Part shown: in pieces, positions 1 to 8,465 of the stretch | Layout of the letters: every line of letters starts with the position of its first letter | Numbering within the stretch: the stretch's first letter is position 1 | DNA from: Methylobacterium adhaesivum | Lineage (GTDB): Bacteria > Pseudomonadota > Alphaproteobacteria > Rhizobiales > Beijerinckiaceae | Reading direction: 5' to 3' | Length of the DNA: 64,000 nt | NCBI RefSeq assembly: GCF_022179065.1 | Contig: NZ_BPQD01000020.1 | Location: forward strand, 1 to 64,000 | Position numbers and translations under genes: made by a program | The notes under the pieces: generated by a model | Seen by the model: only the letters and a program-made list of their open reading frames with translations | What the model was told of the DNA's origin: nothing | Database searches by the model: none

Positions 1-360
1 TCATCGCCAAGGCCGTTCAGGATTGGATCGCGGCGGTGGGATCAGCGACCGCCTACATCGAGCCGGGCAGTCCGTGGGAGAACGGCTATTGCGAGAGCTT
101 CAACGCGAAGCTGCGGGATGAGCTCCTCAACGGCGAGGTGTTCTACACCCTCAAGGAGGCCAGCGTCGTGATCGAGCAATGGCGTAGGCACTATAACAAC
201 ATCCGGCCGCACTCGTCGCTCGGCTACCAGCCGCCTGCGCCCGAGGTCGTCATCTGGCCAACCGAACCGAGCGGCTCAGGGCCGCTCGCTCACCCCGCCA
301 TCGTCACGCGACTGACGATGCACTAACTTCGAACCTGGGCCACCGAATGGGGGCAGGCCA
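1..360 (+). mobile_element. 3' part of an IS3-family insertion sequence
   Basis: The window opens inside an IS3-family element. The integrase C-terminus occupies positions 3-326. About 6-35 bases after its stop lies a GC-rich end (roughly 332-360, containing ggccaccgaatgggggcagg) that resembles the right terminal inverted repeat of IS3 elements. The left end lies outside the window, so the repeat cannot be confirmed and no target duplication can be seen. Confidence 0.6.
3..326 (+). CDS. IS3-family transposase, C-terminal part of the DDE integrase domain (5' truncated by window edge)
   Basis: The reading frame is open from base 3, so the gene starts upstream of the window. The visible 107 residues include [20 protein letters not shown], which carries the last acidic residue (Glu of ESF) of the DDE catalytic triad. 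It is followed by [16 protein letters not shown] and [14 protein letters not shown], the standard C-terminal signature of IS3-family OrfB proteins. It would catalyse DNA strand cleavage and transfer of the element. The visible part has no frameshift, so the copy may be intact. A decayed relative lies on the opposite strand near 9.0-9.2 kb. Confidence 0.9.
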   Translation: MAKAVQDWIAAVGSATAYIEPGSPWENGYCESFNAKLRDELLNGEVFYTLKEASVVIEQWRRHYNNIRPHSSLGYQPPAPEVVIWPTEPSGSGPLAHPAIVTRLTMH

Positions 361-401
361 CAACCACCCCGCCGATCCGCCCGCTCAGTACCGTCCGTAT
401 C

Positions 402-434
402 GCGCCCCGGGGCTTCGGCTTTGGGGCGCTTCTT
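402..434 (+). terminator. candidate rho-independent terminator
   Basis: A GC-rich inverted repeat (gcgcccc at 402-408, ggggcgc at 423-429) is followed by the pyrimidine-rich ttctt. It lies between the IS end and the next gene. It could stop transcription leaving the element or belong to sequence that pre-dates the insertion. Confidence 0.4.
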
Positions 435-528
435 GTCTGATCTTGGTACTTCATCCGGAACACGGCGCCGCTTTCTCGACGGCTGCGATAGCGGTAGGGA
501 AAAGCCCCTTCGGCCGTGAGGTGATGAC

Positions 529-1581
529 ATGCGAACGCAAATTGCTCTGCTTTTCATAGGCATGGCGTCCTGTGCATCCGCACAGCCTCAGCCAGCCAGA
601 GCGCCTGCCGAGACCCCAAGCAACGACAACCGCACTAGCCCTGGAGGAGGACGGGACGGCGAGCGAACCAAACTGTCCATTGCGTCGCCACCGTGGGCAA
701 GCTGGCGAGGGGCCTACTCTGGCTTGTCCGTCGATATCGGCAACCCTCCGGCGAAGCTTATGCCGGGCGGCAACGATTACGGCGTGGTTTCAGCGATCAG
801 CGGCTCGATTGAGATCCCCGCGGACGCGAATGCCAACAAAATCGACGGCGTCACTCCGGGATTCATCATCACCTCGGGCGTACTGGGCGTTGCGCGGACC
901 GCATCGACGATTGCGCCAGCCGTGGGGGTCTACGGCGGTGCTCACATGGCTGCGATGAACGCCCAGGCGTGGGGCGCCAACTTCACATCAAAGAACTTCG
1001 ACACGTCGGGAGTGCCGCCGAAGCATGGCTTCAACGGTCAAGTCTATGGCACGGAGATCGATGTAAACCTTGTCGCGCCCGCGGCAGGCTGGAAGGGCAC
1101 GAACGTCGATGGGATCTGGGTCACCGGCGAGTGGAATTCAAAGCCCGACGGACAGATGAACGGTCTTCACATCGGTGCGCAGGGGACCGCCGGATGGAAG
1201 AACGCCATCAAGACCGATCATGGGGCCGCGGCCGAGTTTGCCGAGATCGGTAAGACCGCCAAGTCTGGCGCTTCGGCCTCGCAGGTTATCCACCTGATCT
1301 CCAGTGATGGCAAAGGGGATTATCACGCCCTGATCCAAGCTGACCCCGACGGCTCGGTGAGCATCAAGCCGAACTATTACGGCCAGACGAAGGGTCTCGT
1401 CGTCAGCAGCGCCGACCCAACTCACTTCGTGAAAGTTCATCCGGTCGAAGGCATCGTCGCTCCGGCCGTAGCAACCCGCGCGTTGCTCGTTAATCTCGAG
1501 GGAAAAGGCGCGAAGATGGTTTCAGTCGGTCCGCCAGACAGCTGTGGAAAGGGGCGTCGCTGTCTGTCTGTGCCGAACTGA
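529..1581 (+). CDS. secreted hypothetical protein with phage-tail-like C-terminus
   Basis: The product is 350 residues. The N-terminus (MRTQIALLFIGMASCASAQP) is a Sec signal peptide with a likely cleavage after ASA. A low-complexity Pro/Gly/Arg linker follows to about residue 50. The rest is Gly/Ala/Asp-rich with no enzymatic motif that I recognise. The last residues (GPPDSCGKGRRCLSVPN) resemble the closing strand of phage tail-fibre or head-decoration proteins in alphaproteobacterial prophages, which often end in a GxxDSxGxGxRxLxVxN pattern; this similarity is from memory. A signal peptide on such a protein is unusual, so it may be a domesticated surface protein. The upstream neighbour is an IS end and the downstream neighbour is an adhesin, which fits an accessory region. 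Confidence 0.6.
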   Translation: MRTQIALLFIGMASCASAQPQPARAPAETPSNDNRTSPGGGRDGERTKLSIASPPWASWRGAYSGLSVDIGNPPAKLMPGGNDYGVVSAISGSIEIPADANANKIDGVTPGFIITSGVLGVARTASTIAPAVGVYGGAHMAAMNAQAWGANFTSKNFDTSGVPPKHGFNGQVYGTEIDVNLVAPAAGWKGTNVDGIWVTGEWNSKPDGQMNGLHIGAQGTAGWKNAIKTDHGAAAEFAEIGKTAKSGASASQVIHLISSDGKGDYHALIQADPDGSVSIKPNYYGQTKGLVVSSADPTHFVKVHPVEGIVAPAVATRALLVNLEGKGAKMVSVGPPDSCGKGRRCLSVPN

Positions 1582-1791
1582 TGAAACTGCTTCCGCCCTC
1601 CTGTAGGCTTCCCGACAGCCCTTCGAGGCCTCGCCGAGCCGTGCGAGGATCGTCGCAGCCTCCAACTCGCCGGTCTCGTCGTCCGCCGCGACTTTGATCG
1701 CGGCCGTGCCGGGCATCCGGCCGGCCATAGTCTCCGCCTTCTTGCGCGCGCCGCTCTGGGTCGGCGACACCTCGTGATCGCCCGCTCCCAT
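1522..1791 (-). CDS. small hypothetical protein, possibly a gene remnant
   Basis: This 89-residue frame starts with ATG. Its middle part (AGRMPGTAAIKVAADDETGE, then ELEAATILARLGEASKGCRE) has the amino acid balance of a real protein. The last 20 or so residues run antisense into the end of the secreted protein gene and look random, so the original C-terminus may have been lost. No family is recognised. It sits just beyond the terminator hairpin of the autotransporter gene on the same strand. It is a weak call and could be a relic rather than an expressed gene. Confidence 0.3.
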   Translation of the reverse strand: MGAGDHEVSPTQSGARKKAETMAGRMPGTAAIKVAADDETGELEAATILARLGEASKGCREAYRRAEAVSSVRHRQTATPLSTAVWRTD

Positions 1792-1800
1792 CTTGCCATG

Positions 1801-1831
1801 AAAAAGGGGCGGCCCGTGTCCGAGCCGCCCC
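1801..1831 (-). terminator. rho-independent terminator of the autotransporter gene
   Basis: Read on the minus strand, an 8-bp GC stem (gccgcccc at 1824-1831 against ggggcggc at 1806-1813) is followed directly by five T residues (1805-1801). It lies about 20 bases after the stop codon of the autotransporter gene, which is the expected place. Confidence 0.75.
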
Positions 1832-1853
1832 CGCGTGTCCGACCCGTCCGGGC

Positions 1854-4800
1854 TCAGAAGGTGTAGCGAACGCCGCCGCGCACCGCCTGGATCGTGTCGG
1901 TGGAGGCAAGCTCCGCATCGTAGCCGAGGAAGCCGGCGAGGCCGGGGGCCAGCTCCGTGCTCACGCCGAGGCCAACCAGCGCCCGGTCGCGGGCGAGGCG
2001 CCGGCCGGAGACGGCGAACGGCACCGTCGGCACCAGGGTGAAGGAGGCCCCGATGGTGCGGCTCACGTCGGCGAAGTCGTGAACGTAGGCCGCCTTGACC
2101 CAGAACGAGACGGGACGACCGTCGAACACCGTCGTCGCCGTCTCCAGGCGGCCGCCCACCAGGGTGCGGGCCGAGAGGAAGTCCTTGGCGGCGATGGTGA
2201 GGCTCAACGGACCGGCGCTGCCTTCGGTGACCCGGTCCTGATCGAAGGTGTTCACCTGGAACCCGACGAAGGGCGACAGCACCGTGGTGGGGGCGAGGGC
2301 GAAGCGGTAGCCGAGTTCGCCGGCGGAGATGAACTGGTCACCGCTGACCTTGCCCTGGGCGCCGCCGGACTGGATCTGGGCCAGGCCCAGCGACCGGTTC
2401 ACCCGGCCCTCCGTGTGGGCGTAGCCCACGGTGGCGTTGGCGTAGAGGGCGCCGCTGGTGAAGCCGCCGTAGAGGCCGACCTGGGCGTTGTCCGTGTGCG
2501 CCCGCTCGCCCGTCCGGTTCAGGCTGACATCGACGGAGCCGTAGCCCGCCGCGATGCCCAGCACCGTGCCGACCTGCGGGTGGAAGTCGACGCCGCCCGC
2601 CATGCCGGCGACGGTCTCCGAGCGACCGGCGGCGTTGGCGGTGGAATCGACATGCCCGAACTGGCCGTAGCCCGTGGCCCAGACGCCGTAGCCGCGGCTG
2701 GTCTCGATGAACCGGGGTGCCGGCGGGGCGGCGCGGTTCGGCATGTCGGCGGCGTAGACCGTCGGCGGCAGGGTGAAGCCTGTCGGGCCGGCTTCGGTGC
2801 TGGCCGCATAGGCCCGCGACAGGAGCTGGCTGCCGAAGGCGCGGCCCGAGCGGAGCTGCGGGTCGGCGAGCGACGCGTAGCTCTGGCCCGAGACCCGGTC
2901 GAGGGTCGCGGCAATGCCGGCGTTGCTCTGGTTGTCGATGACGAGGAGCGCCTGCGGATTGTTGGCGAGCGCCGCATCGAGTCCGCGCGCCACGTTCGCC
3001 TGATTGCTCGTCTGCGCCACCAAGCCGAAGCTCTGCTGGGCCAGGGTGACGTAGGCGTTGTTGGCGTCGGTGGAAGCGACCGGGCGGATGAGGAAGGGCA
3101 GCGAACCGCTGTCGGTCACGGTGGCGAAGTTGCCGTTCACGCCGCCGGCGGCGGTGAGCACGGTGTAGCGGGTGTTGGGCAGGTAGGTGCCGGCCGCCGC
3201 GAACATGCTGGCGGTGCCGCCGAGGGTGGCGGTGCCGGTGGTGACGAGGCGGGCGGCCTGCCCGTCGGCGGTGACGGCGCTCTGCAGCGTACCGCTGGCC
3301 CCCTGAACATAGTTGCCCGCGACCGTCAGCGTGCCCAAGGGCGCGGCGGCCGAGCCCGGTGTGACGATACCGGCGTTGGTGAGCGTGCCGACGATGCGAC
3401 CGGTGCCCGTCAGGGTGCCGGCGGTGCCAACGCCCGTGTCGGCGGTGAGGGTCGAATTCACGTTCAGAACACCACCCGCCACCGTGGCGCCGCCCGAGAA
3501 GGTCTGGGTCGAGCCCTGGGCCAGGGTCCAGGCACCATCGGATTGGCGCAGGGTGGTGAAGCCCGTGACGGTGCTCGAAAGCGTGCCGGTACCCGACAGG
3601 TTGAGGGCGTTGCTGCCGAGCCCCCGGGCGGTGATGGCGCCGCCGATGGTCGAGCCGGTACCGAGGTTCACCGTGTTCCGGCTCGCCGCGACATCCGCGA
3701 AGGCGATGTTGCCGGTGATCGTCCCGGTGTTGGTCAGGGTATGGTTGCCCATGCCGTACTGGACGGCGCCGGCGATGCGGCCCGCATTCGTCGTGGTGCT
3801 GTTGCGGCGGTTGGCCGTGGTGGCGTTCTGCGGGTCGGCATCGATGAAGCGCACGTCGCCGTTGATCACGCCCGTGGCGGCATTGTTGAGGACGCCGTTG
3901 CCGGCGCCGTAGACCACGATGGCCTGACCACCCGTCGGGCCGGTGATCGTGCCGGCATTGGTGATGGTGAAGCTCTGTGCCCGGCCCTGGATGGCGCGGA
4001 CCCCGGTGCCGGTGCCGCTGATCGTGGCGCCGACGCGGTTGGTGACGGTGAGGGCCGCGACATCGTCATCCGAGTCGATGGCCGCGACCGCCGCCGTGCC
4101 GGTGCCGTTGCGCGTCGCCGAGATGGTGCCGGCATTGGCGATCGCCATGGAGGCGATGTTCTCACCCGCATAGATGCCGCGCGAGATGCCGATGCCGTTC
4201 TCCGTCACCGCGATGGTGCCGTTGTTGGTCACCGCAACGTTGGCGAAGTCGGCACCCGAGGAATTGCTGAGCACGCCGTAGACCTGAGTGAAAGCATCGT
4301 TTACCCGCCCGGCCGCCCCGGTGCCCGTGATTGTGCCGTTGTTGACGAGACTCGTGTTCGAGCCCGACAGGTTCACGGTCTTGTTGGTGAGCGTGTTGTT
4401 GACGGTGAGCTGCGCGCCCGAACCCGTTACCTGGATCAGGCCGCCGACATTCTGGGTCGAGCCGGCGCCCAGCGTCAGGTTGCCGCCCGCCACCGTGAGG
4501 TTGCCTGACAGGTTCTGGACCGAGCCGCTGGCGGTGGTCCAGGCGCTGCCGGCGCCGGTCTGGTTGAGGCTGGTGAAGCCCGCGACCGTTCCCGTGAGGG
4601 TGCTGGTGCCCGACAGGTTCAGGGTGTTGATACCTTGCCCGGTGGCCGTGATGTTGCCGCCGATGCGGGAGCCAGTGCCAAGATTTACCGTATTCACGCT
4701 TGGATCAGGTGGCGTTAGTCCTATAGCAATTGGAATGCGTCTATTTGAAAGATCAGAAAAAATAATATCTCCATATATATTGCCGGTATTATTTAACGCA

Positions 4801-6938
4801 TGATTGCCTGAGCCATATTGAATACTACCATTGATAGCCCCAGAATTGCTGATTGTACTAAAGCGAGCCGGTCCCATGACGCTGGTTTGCGGGTCCGTTT
4901 CGGCAAGCCGGATGTTGCCGGTGATGAATCCACCGGGATTGTTGGTAAGTGATGTAATTCCGGGGCCGTAGATCACTATAGCTTGGCCGCCCGACGCGAA
5001 GATGTTTCCATCATTGGTAATATTAAAATTTTTTGCTTGCCCATCAATTGCTCGAGCATTTGAACCCAATGCGCCGATGGTGCCGCCCGCTCTGTTTATA
5101 ACCGACAGAACACCGACCGAAGCGCCGGCGGATATGGCTGAAGCTAGGCCGGAACTAGTGCCGTTGTCCAATGCTGTGATTGAACCGCCATTAATGACAG
5201 TCATGGAGGCTACGCTATTCCCGAAAATACCGTCATCCGCGCGAACAGCACTGACGATCGCCGATAAAACACTGCGATCATTTCGCAAAACACTTATTTG
5301 TCCATTGTTAACAACAGTAACGCTGTTAATGTCGCCCTTGGTTGCGGCTGCGCGGACGCCATTAATAGGGGCTGTACCGTCAGGATCTGAAATTACTAGC
5401 TCGCGCAAAAAGCCACTTGAGCCTACGAGAGATCCATTATTGATCAGGGTCGTATTCGATTCCAAGAGATTTATAGCTTGATTGCCGAGGGAATTATTAA
5501 CAGTTAACTGCGATCCCATGCCCGTCAGTTGGATTTGACCAACAACGAACTGTCTCGATCCAAGGTCGAATGTAAGGCTGCCGCCCGCAACTGTAAGGTT
5601 TCCCGTGATGGCTTGGGATGATCCATTTGCGAAGGTCCAGGCGCTACCGGCGCCGGTTTGGGTGAGGCTAGTGAAGCCTAGGGGCTTACCCGCAAGAGGA
5701 CCAACGGTGATCGGCCCGGGGGGACGGGCAGTAACCGCGCCGGTGAGCGTGCCAGTGCCCGTGAGGTTGAGGATGTTCGTGCCGAGGCCCTGTGCGGTGA
5801 TGTCGCCGCCGATGCTCGATCCCGTACCCAAGTTTACCGTATTCACCGTGGCGGCGACGTCGAGGAACGACAGGCCGCCGGAGATGCGGCCGGTGTTGTT
5901 CACCGTCTGGCTGCCGCCGCCGAAGGCGAGGTTGCCGTTGATGGTGCCGGCATTGGTGAGGGTGCCGGTGCGGCGCAGGTTCACCACCGTCGCGGTGGTC
6001 TGGAGATCCTGGTCGAAGTTGCGGACATCGCCATTGATCACGCCCGTGGCGGTGTTGGTGATCACGGTGTTGTAGGCGCGCGGCGTCGTCGTGTCGCCGG
6101 CATTGCCCGCGTTCACCGCGAAGGTGGCGATGGCGGCCTCACCCGCGGTGGTGTTGGTGATGGTGCCGCTGTTGTTGATCTCGTATTGGGCGGCGCGGCC
6201 TGTAAGGGCGCGGGTGTTGGTGCCCGTTGCGGTGATCCGGCCGGAGGCGGAATTGTTGACCACGAGCCGGTCGGTGTCGTCGTCGGAATCGACGCCCGCA
6301 ACGACGGCCGTGGAGGCCGTGGCGGAGGTGCCGCGCGTGGCCGAGATCAGACCTCTGTTGTTGAGGGTGAACAGCGTGGTGTTCTCGCCCGCATAGACGC
6401 CCCGCGCGATGCCGTTGCCGTTCTGCATCACCGCGAGGGTGCCGGAGTTGTTGACCGTGACGCCCTCGTATTGCGAGCCGTTCGGCGCATTCGAGGAGGC
6501 GCCGTAGATCCGCGTCGCAGTGTTGCCGGCGGGCGCCGTCAGGGTGATGATGCCGGTGTTGTTCAGGGTCGAGCGGTCGCCGGCCAAGTCGACACCGTAA
6601 TTGTCCCGGTTCTGCGGCGCACCGTTGTCGATGATGCCGGCGTTGTTGACCACGCTGGTGCCGTTCACCCGCACGTTGGAGAAGCTCGGGTTGATGCCGG
6701 TGCCGGTCTGCTGCGCGCCGAGGGTGGCGCCGGACTGGATGTTGACGGTCAGGCCGGTGACGCCGGCTGGTGCGACGAAGCCCATCGGCTGGGCGTCCGT
6801 GCAGGTCACCGTCTGTCCACTGGTGGGGGCGGTGGGCTGGCACGCCGCCGAAGCCTCGGCGATCGCCAGGATCCATACGGGAACGCTCGCCATGAGCGAA
6901 CGGCGCAGCACCTGACTTTGCCTCGACATACTGTCCAC
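1854..6938 (-). CDS. autotransporter (type Va) adhesin with three passenger modules
   Basis: The product is 1694 residues. A signal peptide (LMASVPVWILAIAEASA) is followed by a Gly/Asn/Thr-rich beta-helix passenger full of NNTG and NNSG turns. Three homologous modules each begin with VNLGTGS plus GG.I (near residues 364, 748 and 1087). A PATR-like strand (GTLTGTGRIVGTLTNAG) lies near residues 1175-1220. The C-terminal 280 or so residues, from YGVWATGYGQ to the final aromatic GVRYTF, form the outer-membrane beta-barrel that exports the passenger. The role is surface adhesion or aggregation; no protease or lipase motif is visible. The stretch at about 4690-5690 (end of module 1) is markedly AT-richer than the rest. 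An ATG three codons downstream (MSRQSQ) is an alternative start. Confidence 0.93.
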   Translation of the reverse strand: MDSMSRQSQVLRRSLMASVPVWILAIAEASAACQPTAPTSGQTVTCTDAQPMGFVAPAGVTGLTVNIQSGATLGAQQTGTGINPSFSNVRVNGTSVVNNAGIIDNGAPQNRDNYGVDLAGDRSTLNNTGIITLTAPAGNTATRIYGASSNAPNGSQYEGVTVNNSGTLAVMQNGNGIARGVYAGENTTLFTLNNRGLISATRGTSATASTAVVAGVDSDDDTDRLVVNNSASGRITATGTNTRALTGRAAQYEINNSGTITNTTAGEAAIATFAVNAGNAGDTTTPRAYNTVITNTATGVINGDVRNFDQDLQTTATVVNLRRTGTLTNAGTINGNLAFGGGSQTVNNTGRISGGLSFLDVAATVNTVNLGTGSSIGGDITAQGLGTNILNLTGTGTLTGAVTARPPGPITVGPLAGKPLGFTSLTQTGAGSAWTFANGSSQAITGNLTVAGGSLTFDLGSRQFVVGQIQLTGMGSQLTVNNSLGNQAINLLESNTTLINNGSLVGSSGFLRELVISDPDGTAPINGVRAAATKGDINSVTVVNNGQISVLRNDRSVLSAIVSAVRADDGIFGNSVASMTVINGGSITALDNGTSSGLASAISAGASVGVLSVINRAGGTIGALGSNARAIDGQAKNFNITNDGNIFASGGQAIVIYGPGITSLTNNPGGFITGNIRLAETDPQTSVMGPARFSTISNSGAINGSIQYGSGNHALNNTGNIYGDIIFSDLSNRRIPIAIGLTPPDPSVNTVNLGTGSRIGGNITATGQGINTLNLSGTSTLTGTVAGFTSLNQTGAGSAWTTASGSVQNLSGNLTVAGGNLTLGAGSTQNVGGLIQVTGSGAQLTVNNTLTNKTVNLSGSNTSLVNNGTITGTGAAGRVNDAFTQVYGVLSNSSGADFANVAVTNNGTIAVTENGIGISRGIYAGENIASMAIANAGTISATRNGTGTAAVAAIDSDDDVAALTVTNRVGATISGTGTGVRAIQGRAQSFTITNAGTITGPTGGQAIVVYGAGNGVLNNAATGVINGDVRFIDADPQNATTANRRNSTTTNAGRIAGAVQYGMGNHTLTNTGTITGNIAFADVAASRNTVNLGTGSTIGGAITARGLGSNALNLSGTGTLSSTVTGFTTLRQSDGAWTLAQGSTQTFSGGATVAGGVLNVNSTLTADTGVGTAGTLTGTGRIVGTLTNAGIVTPGSAAAPLGTLTVAGNYVQGASGTLQSAVTADGQAARLVTTGTATLGGTASMFAAAGTYLPNTRYTVLTAAGGVNGNFATVTDSGSLPFLIRPVASTDANNAYVTLAQQSFGLVAQTSNQANVARGLDAALANNPQALLVIDNQSNAGIAATLDRVSGQSYASLADPQLRSGRAFGSQLLSRAYAASTEAGPTGFTLPPTVYAADMPNRAAPPAPRFIETSRGYGVWATGYGQFGHVDSTANAAGRSETVAGMAGGVDFHPQVGTVLGIAAGYGSVDVSLNRTGERAHTDNAQVGLYGGFTSGALYANATVGYAHTEGRVNRSLGLAQIQSGGAQGKVSGDQFISAGELGYRFALAPTTVLSPFVGFQVNTFDQDRVTEGSAGPLSLTIAAKDFLSARTLVGGRLETATTVFDGRPVSFWVKAAYVHDFADVSRTIGASFTLVPTVPFAVSGRRLARDRALVGLGVSTELAPGLAGFLGYDAELASTDTIQAVRGGVRYTF

Positions 6939-7103
6939 CGAAACCCTGCAGTTGCACTCAACTCGCCTGCTCGTATGCCGGGCGTGCTGAAGAGACGATT
7001 GAGGAGCCCCGGGGTGGAGTCAAAAAATCAATTCGCTTCCGCGAAGCTCATCAAGGCATTTGAATCCGCATGATGTAAACCGGTCACACATCTTTCGCAG
7101 GCG

Positions 7104-7122
7104 AGTTTAGCCAAACTAAACT
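7104..7122. promoter_or_regulatory. perfect inverted repeat upstream of the autotransporter gene
   Basis: AGTTTAG (7104-7110) and CTAAACT (7116-7122) form a perfect 7-bp inverted repeat with a 5-base spacer, about 170 bases upstream of the autotransporter start codon in otherwise GC-rich DNA. It could be an operator for the adhesin gene or a weak hairpin. No regulator gene lies beside it. Confidence 0.35.
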
Positions 7123-7175
7123 AAGTGTATGGCGTTCGCGACCTACGACGCTGCCAGCAAGGACTACCGATGCAG

Positions 7176-7370
7176 TCAGGTCGCAGCGCTGGCCGACCAG
7201 ATCGGCGCGTCGCCGAGCTCATGCGAGCCGAGGGACGCAATGGACAAGAGGGCAGCGGGGCCGGCCGGCGTGTAGCCCGGGCCGGTGTTCGCCATCAGCG
7301 CCCGCGATCCGTCGTGCGTGACGGCGAGGCAGTAGACGCCGGGGCCAACCGGCCTGTCGAAGCCGGGATT
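7176..7370 (-). other. open coding-like stretch without a start codon (possible gene relic)
   Basis: Minus-strand codons between 7370 and a TGA at 7176-7178 read as plausible protein (for example VYCLAVTHDGSRALMANTGP, then GYTPAGPAALLSIASLGSHE). There is no ATG, and the frame follows a stop just inside the SRAP relic. No family is recognised. It may be the end of a different gene joined to the truncated SRAP gene by a deletion. Confidence 0.25.
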
Positions 7371-7531
7371 TTAGTGCATGCTTCCCCGTCCTCACCGATT
7401 CGCACGATCGGTGCTCGCTAGTCGGGAAAGATGCCCGGCATCGCCGGCAGGTTGCCCATGCGATCGTCTGAGACGCCGAAGGAGGCTCGGATCTTGGCCT
7501 GCGGTGTCACCAGGCTGTAGAGGTTGCACAC
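7371..7531 (-). pseudogene. broken SOS-response-associated peptidase (SRAP; HMCES/YedK family), N-terminal fragment
   Basis: A GTG at 7529-7531 opens a frame reading VCNLYSLVTPQAKIRASFGV then SDDRMGNLPAMPGIFPD, ending at a TAG at 7418-7420. This is the N-terminus of the SRAP family, which forms protein-DNA crosslinks at abasic sites through Cys2; that cysteine is present. After the TAG the same frame continues RAPIVRIGEDGEA, which matches the next family segment (FPDYxAPIVR). The stop is therefore most likely a Tyr-to-stop nonsense mutation. Homology ends after about 55 codons, whereas intact proteins have about 220 residues. The gene is both nonsense-mutated and 3' truncated. It starts 3 bases after the stop of the small membrane protein gene. 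Confidence 0.75.
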
Positions 7532-7534
7532 GGC

Positions 7535-7714
7535 CTACCCGCCCTTCGCGACGATGAATAACCCTAAGCCAACGATCAGGAAGGCAGCGGAAATTCGCGA
7601 AAAGGCGATAGCGCCAACGCCGTCATCGACGGCACGCAGATGAGCGACTTGCGCGAACATCGCGGCCCAGTACGCCGCCCACAGGCTCAAAACGGAGACG
7701 ATCCACGTCGGCAT
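7535..7714 (-). CDS. small two-helix membrane protein (59 aa)
   Basis: The ATG at 7712-7714 opens a 59-residue frame beginning MPTWIVSVLSLWAAYWAAMF and ending SAAFLIVGLGLFIVAKGG. Two hydrophobic segments (about residues 4-22 and 40-56) are separated by a short polar loop with RAVDDG. Composition and the clean hydrophobic pattern make it a credible inner-membrane miniprotein. It sits 15 bases after the stop of the 72-residue gene and 3 bases before the SRAP relic, all on one strand, so the three probably formed one transcription unit. No family is recognised and the function is unknown. Confidence 0.6.
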   Translation of the reverse strand: MPTWIVSVLSLWAAYWAAMFAQVAHLRAVDDGVGAIAFSRISAAFLIVGLGLFIVAKGG

Positions 7715-7729
7715 GGTGCGCTCGAGGCT

Positions 7730-7948
7730 TCAGGCCGCAGGCCGGCGCTCATGGCGCCACGCAGCGACTGCATGGCAGCGCGCGTCGTAGGCGTGGCGGA
7801 CGGGCGTTCCGTCCTCGCCGCGCCCTTCGCGGCTGTAGCCGAAGCGAAGAACGCCGTCGGGACCGTAGAGGCGCGTCACCTCGGAGCGCCACGCGCGATC
7901 GGCTCGGGCAAGAACAGTCTCGGTCTCTGCCAGTCGGTTCGGATCCAT
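7730..7948 (-). CDS. hypothetical protein (72 aa)
   Basis: This is a 72-residue soluble, charged protein (MDPNRLAETETVLARADRAW, then RSEVTRLYGPDGVLRFGY) with no membrane segment and no recognised family. The codon pattern fits the local GC-rich coding style, and the frame is followed closely by two more small frames on the same strand. It is likely the first gene of a small unit reading toward the autotransporter. Confidence 0.55.
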   Translation of the reverse strand: MDPNRLAETETVLARADRAWRSEVTRLYGPDGVLRFGYSREGRGEDGTPVRHAYDARCHAVAAWRHERRPAA

Positions 7949-8111
7949 CGACTATCCTAGATGTCGGTCTGCCGAGTTCAACGCGATCCGGCGTCATCCG
8001 CTCCTATGCGACGCGGAGGAGTTCCGCTCCCGATATGCGGGTCCGCCTCCGCTACCATGGCCACCACCACCGCACTCGCAGCGACGGGGCCGGCACTGGA
8101 GGGATCGAGGG

Positions 8112-8336
8112 CTATGGATCGTCGGCCGTCATAACGATGCGGCCCGCCTCATCGACGATATTGAACGACCACTCGGTGAGCAGCCATCCTCGTTCTTCCG
8201 AATGAGCCAGGGCGAACTCGGCAGCGTCTTCGATGTCGTCGAACCGCTCAGGTAAGCAAGAAATCGGACGCTCGTTGCAACCTCCTCCCACAGCGCCCCG
8301 GGCCGGCATGATGTTGATGAAGTAGGCGGGCCGCAC
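8112..8336 (-). CDS. hypothetical protein (74 aa)
   Basis: A 74-residue soluble protein (MRPAYFINIMPARGAVGGGC; later FDDIEDAAEFALAHSEERGW and FNIVDEAGRIVMTADDP). The layout, a short N-terminal strand, an acidic DIEDAAEFA helix and a closing IVDEAGRIV strand, resembles the DUF6894-type small proteins common in Methylobacterium and Bradyrhizobium. The match is not strong enough to assign the family. It stands alone between the small-gene cluster and the tRNA-Arg gene. Confidence 0.55.
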   Translation of the reverse strand: MRPAYFINIMPARGAVGGGCNERPISCLPERFDDIEDAAEFALAHSEERGWLLTEWSFNIVDEAGRIVMTADDP

Positions 8337-8465
8337 GGTTCTCTCCTCGTTCCGAGGAAAAGCTTCTCGCCAGAATCATGGAGAGGCAAGCCGTCTGAGC
8401 GGCGCCTAAGCATCGTCGTCTATGTGAGACGAGCTGCCTGAGAGGGGCTAAGTCACTGATTTAAT

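Noticed and set aside
2079-4508. Long plus-strand frame (809 codons) opposite the autotransporter gene
   Set aside because: Composition is Arg/Gly/Ala/Val-rich and repetitive, as expected from the antisense of a GC-rich repetitive gene. The minus strand has a signal peptide, modules, barrel and terminator.
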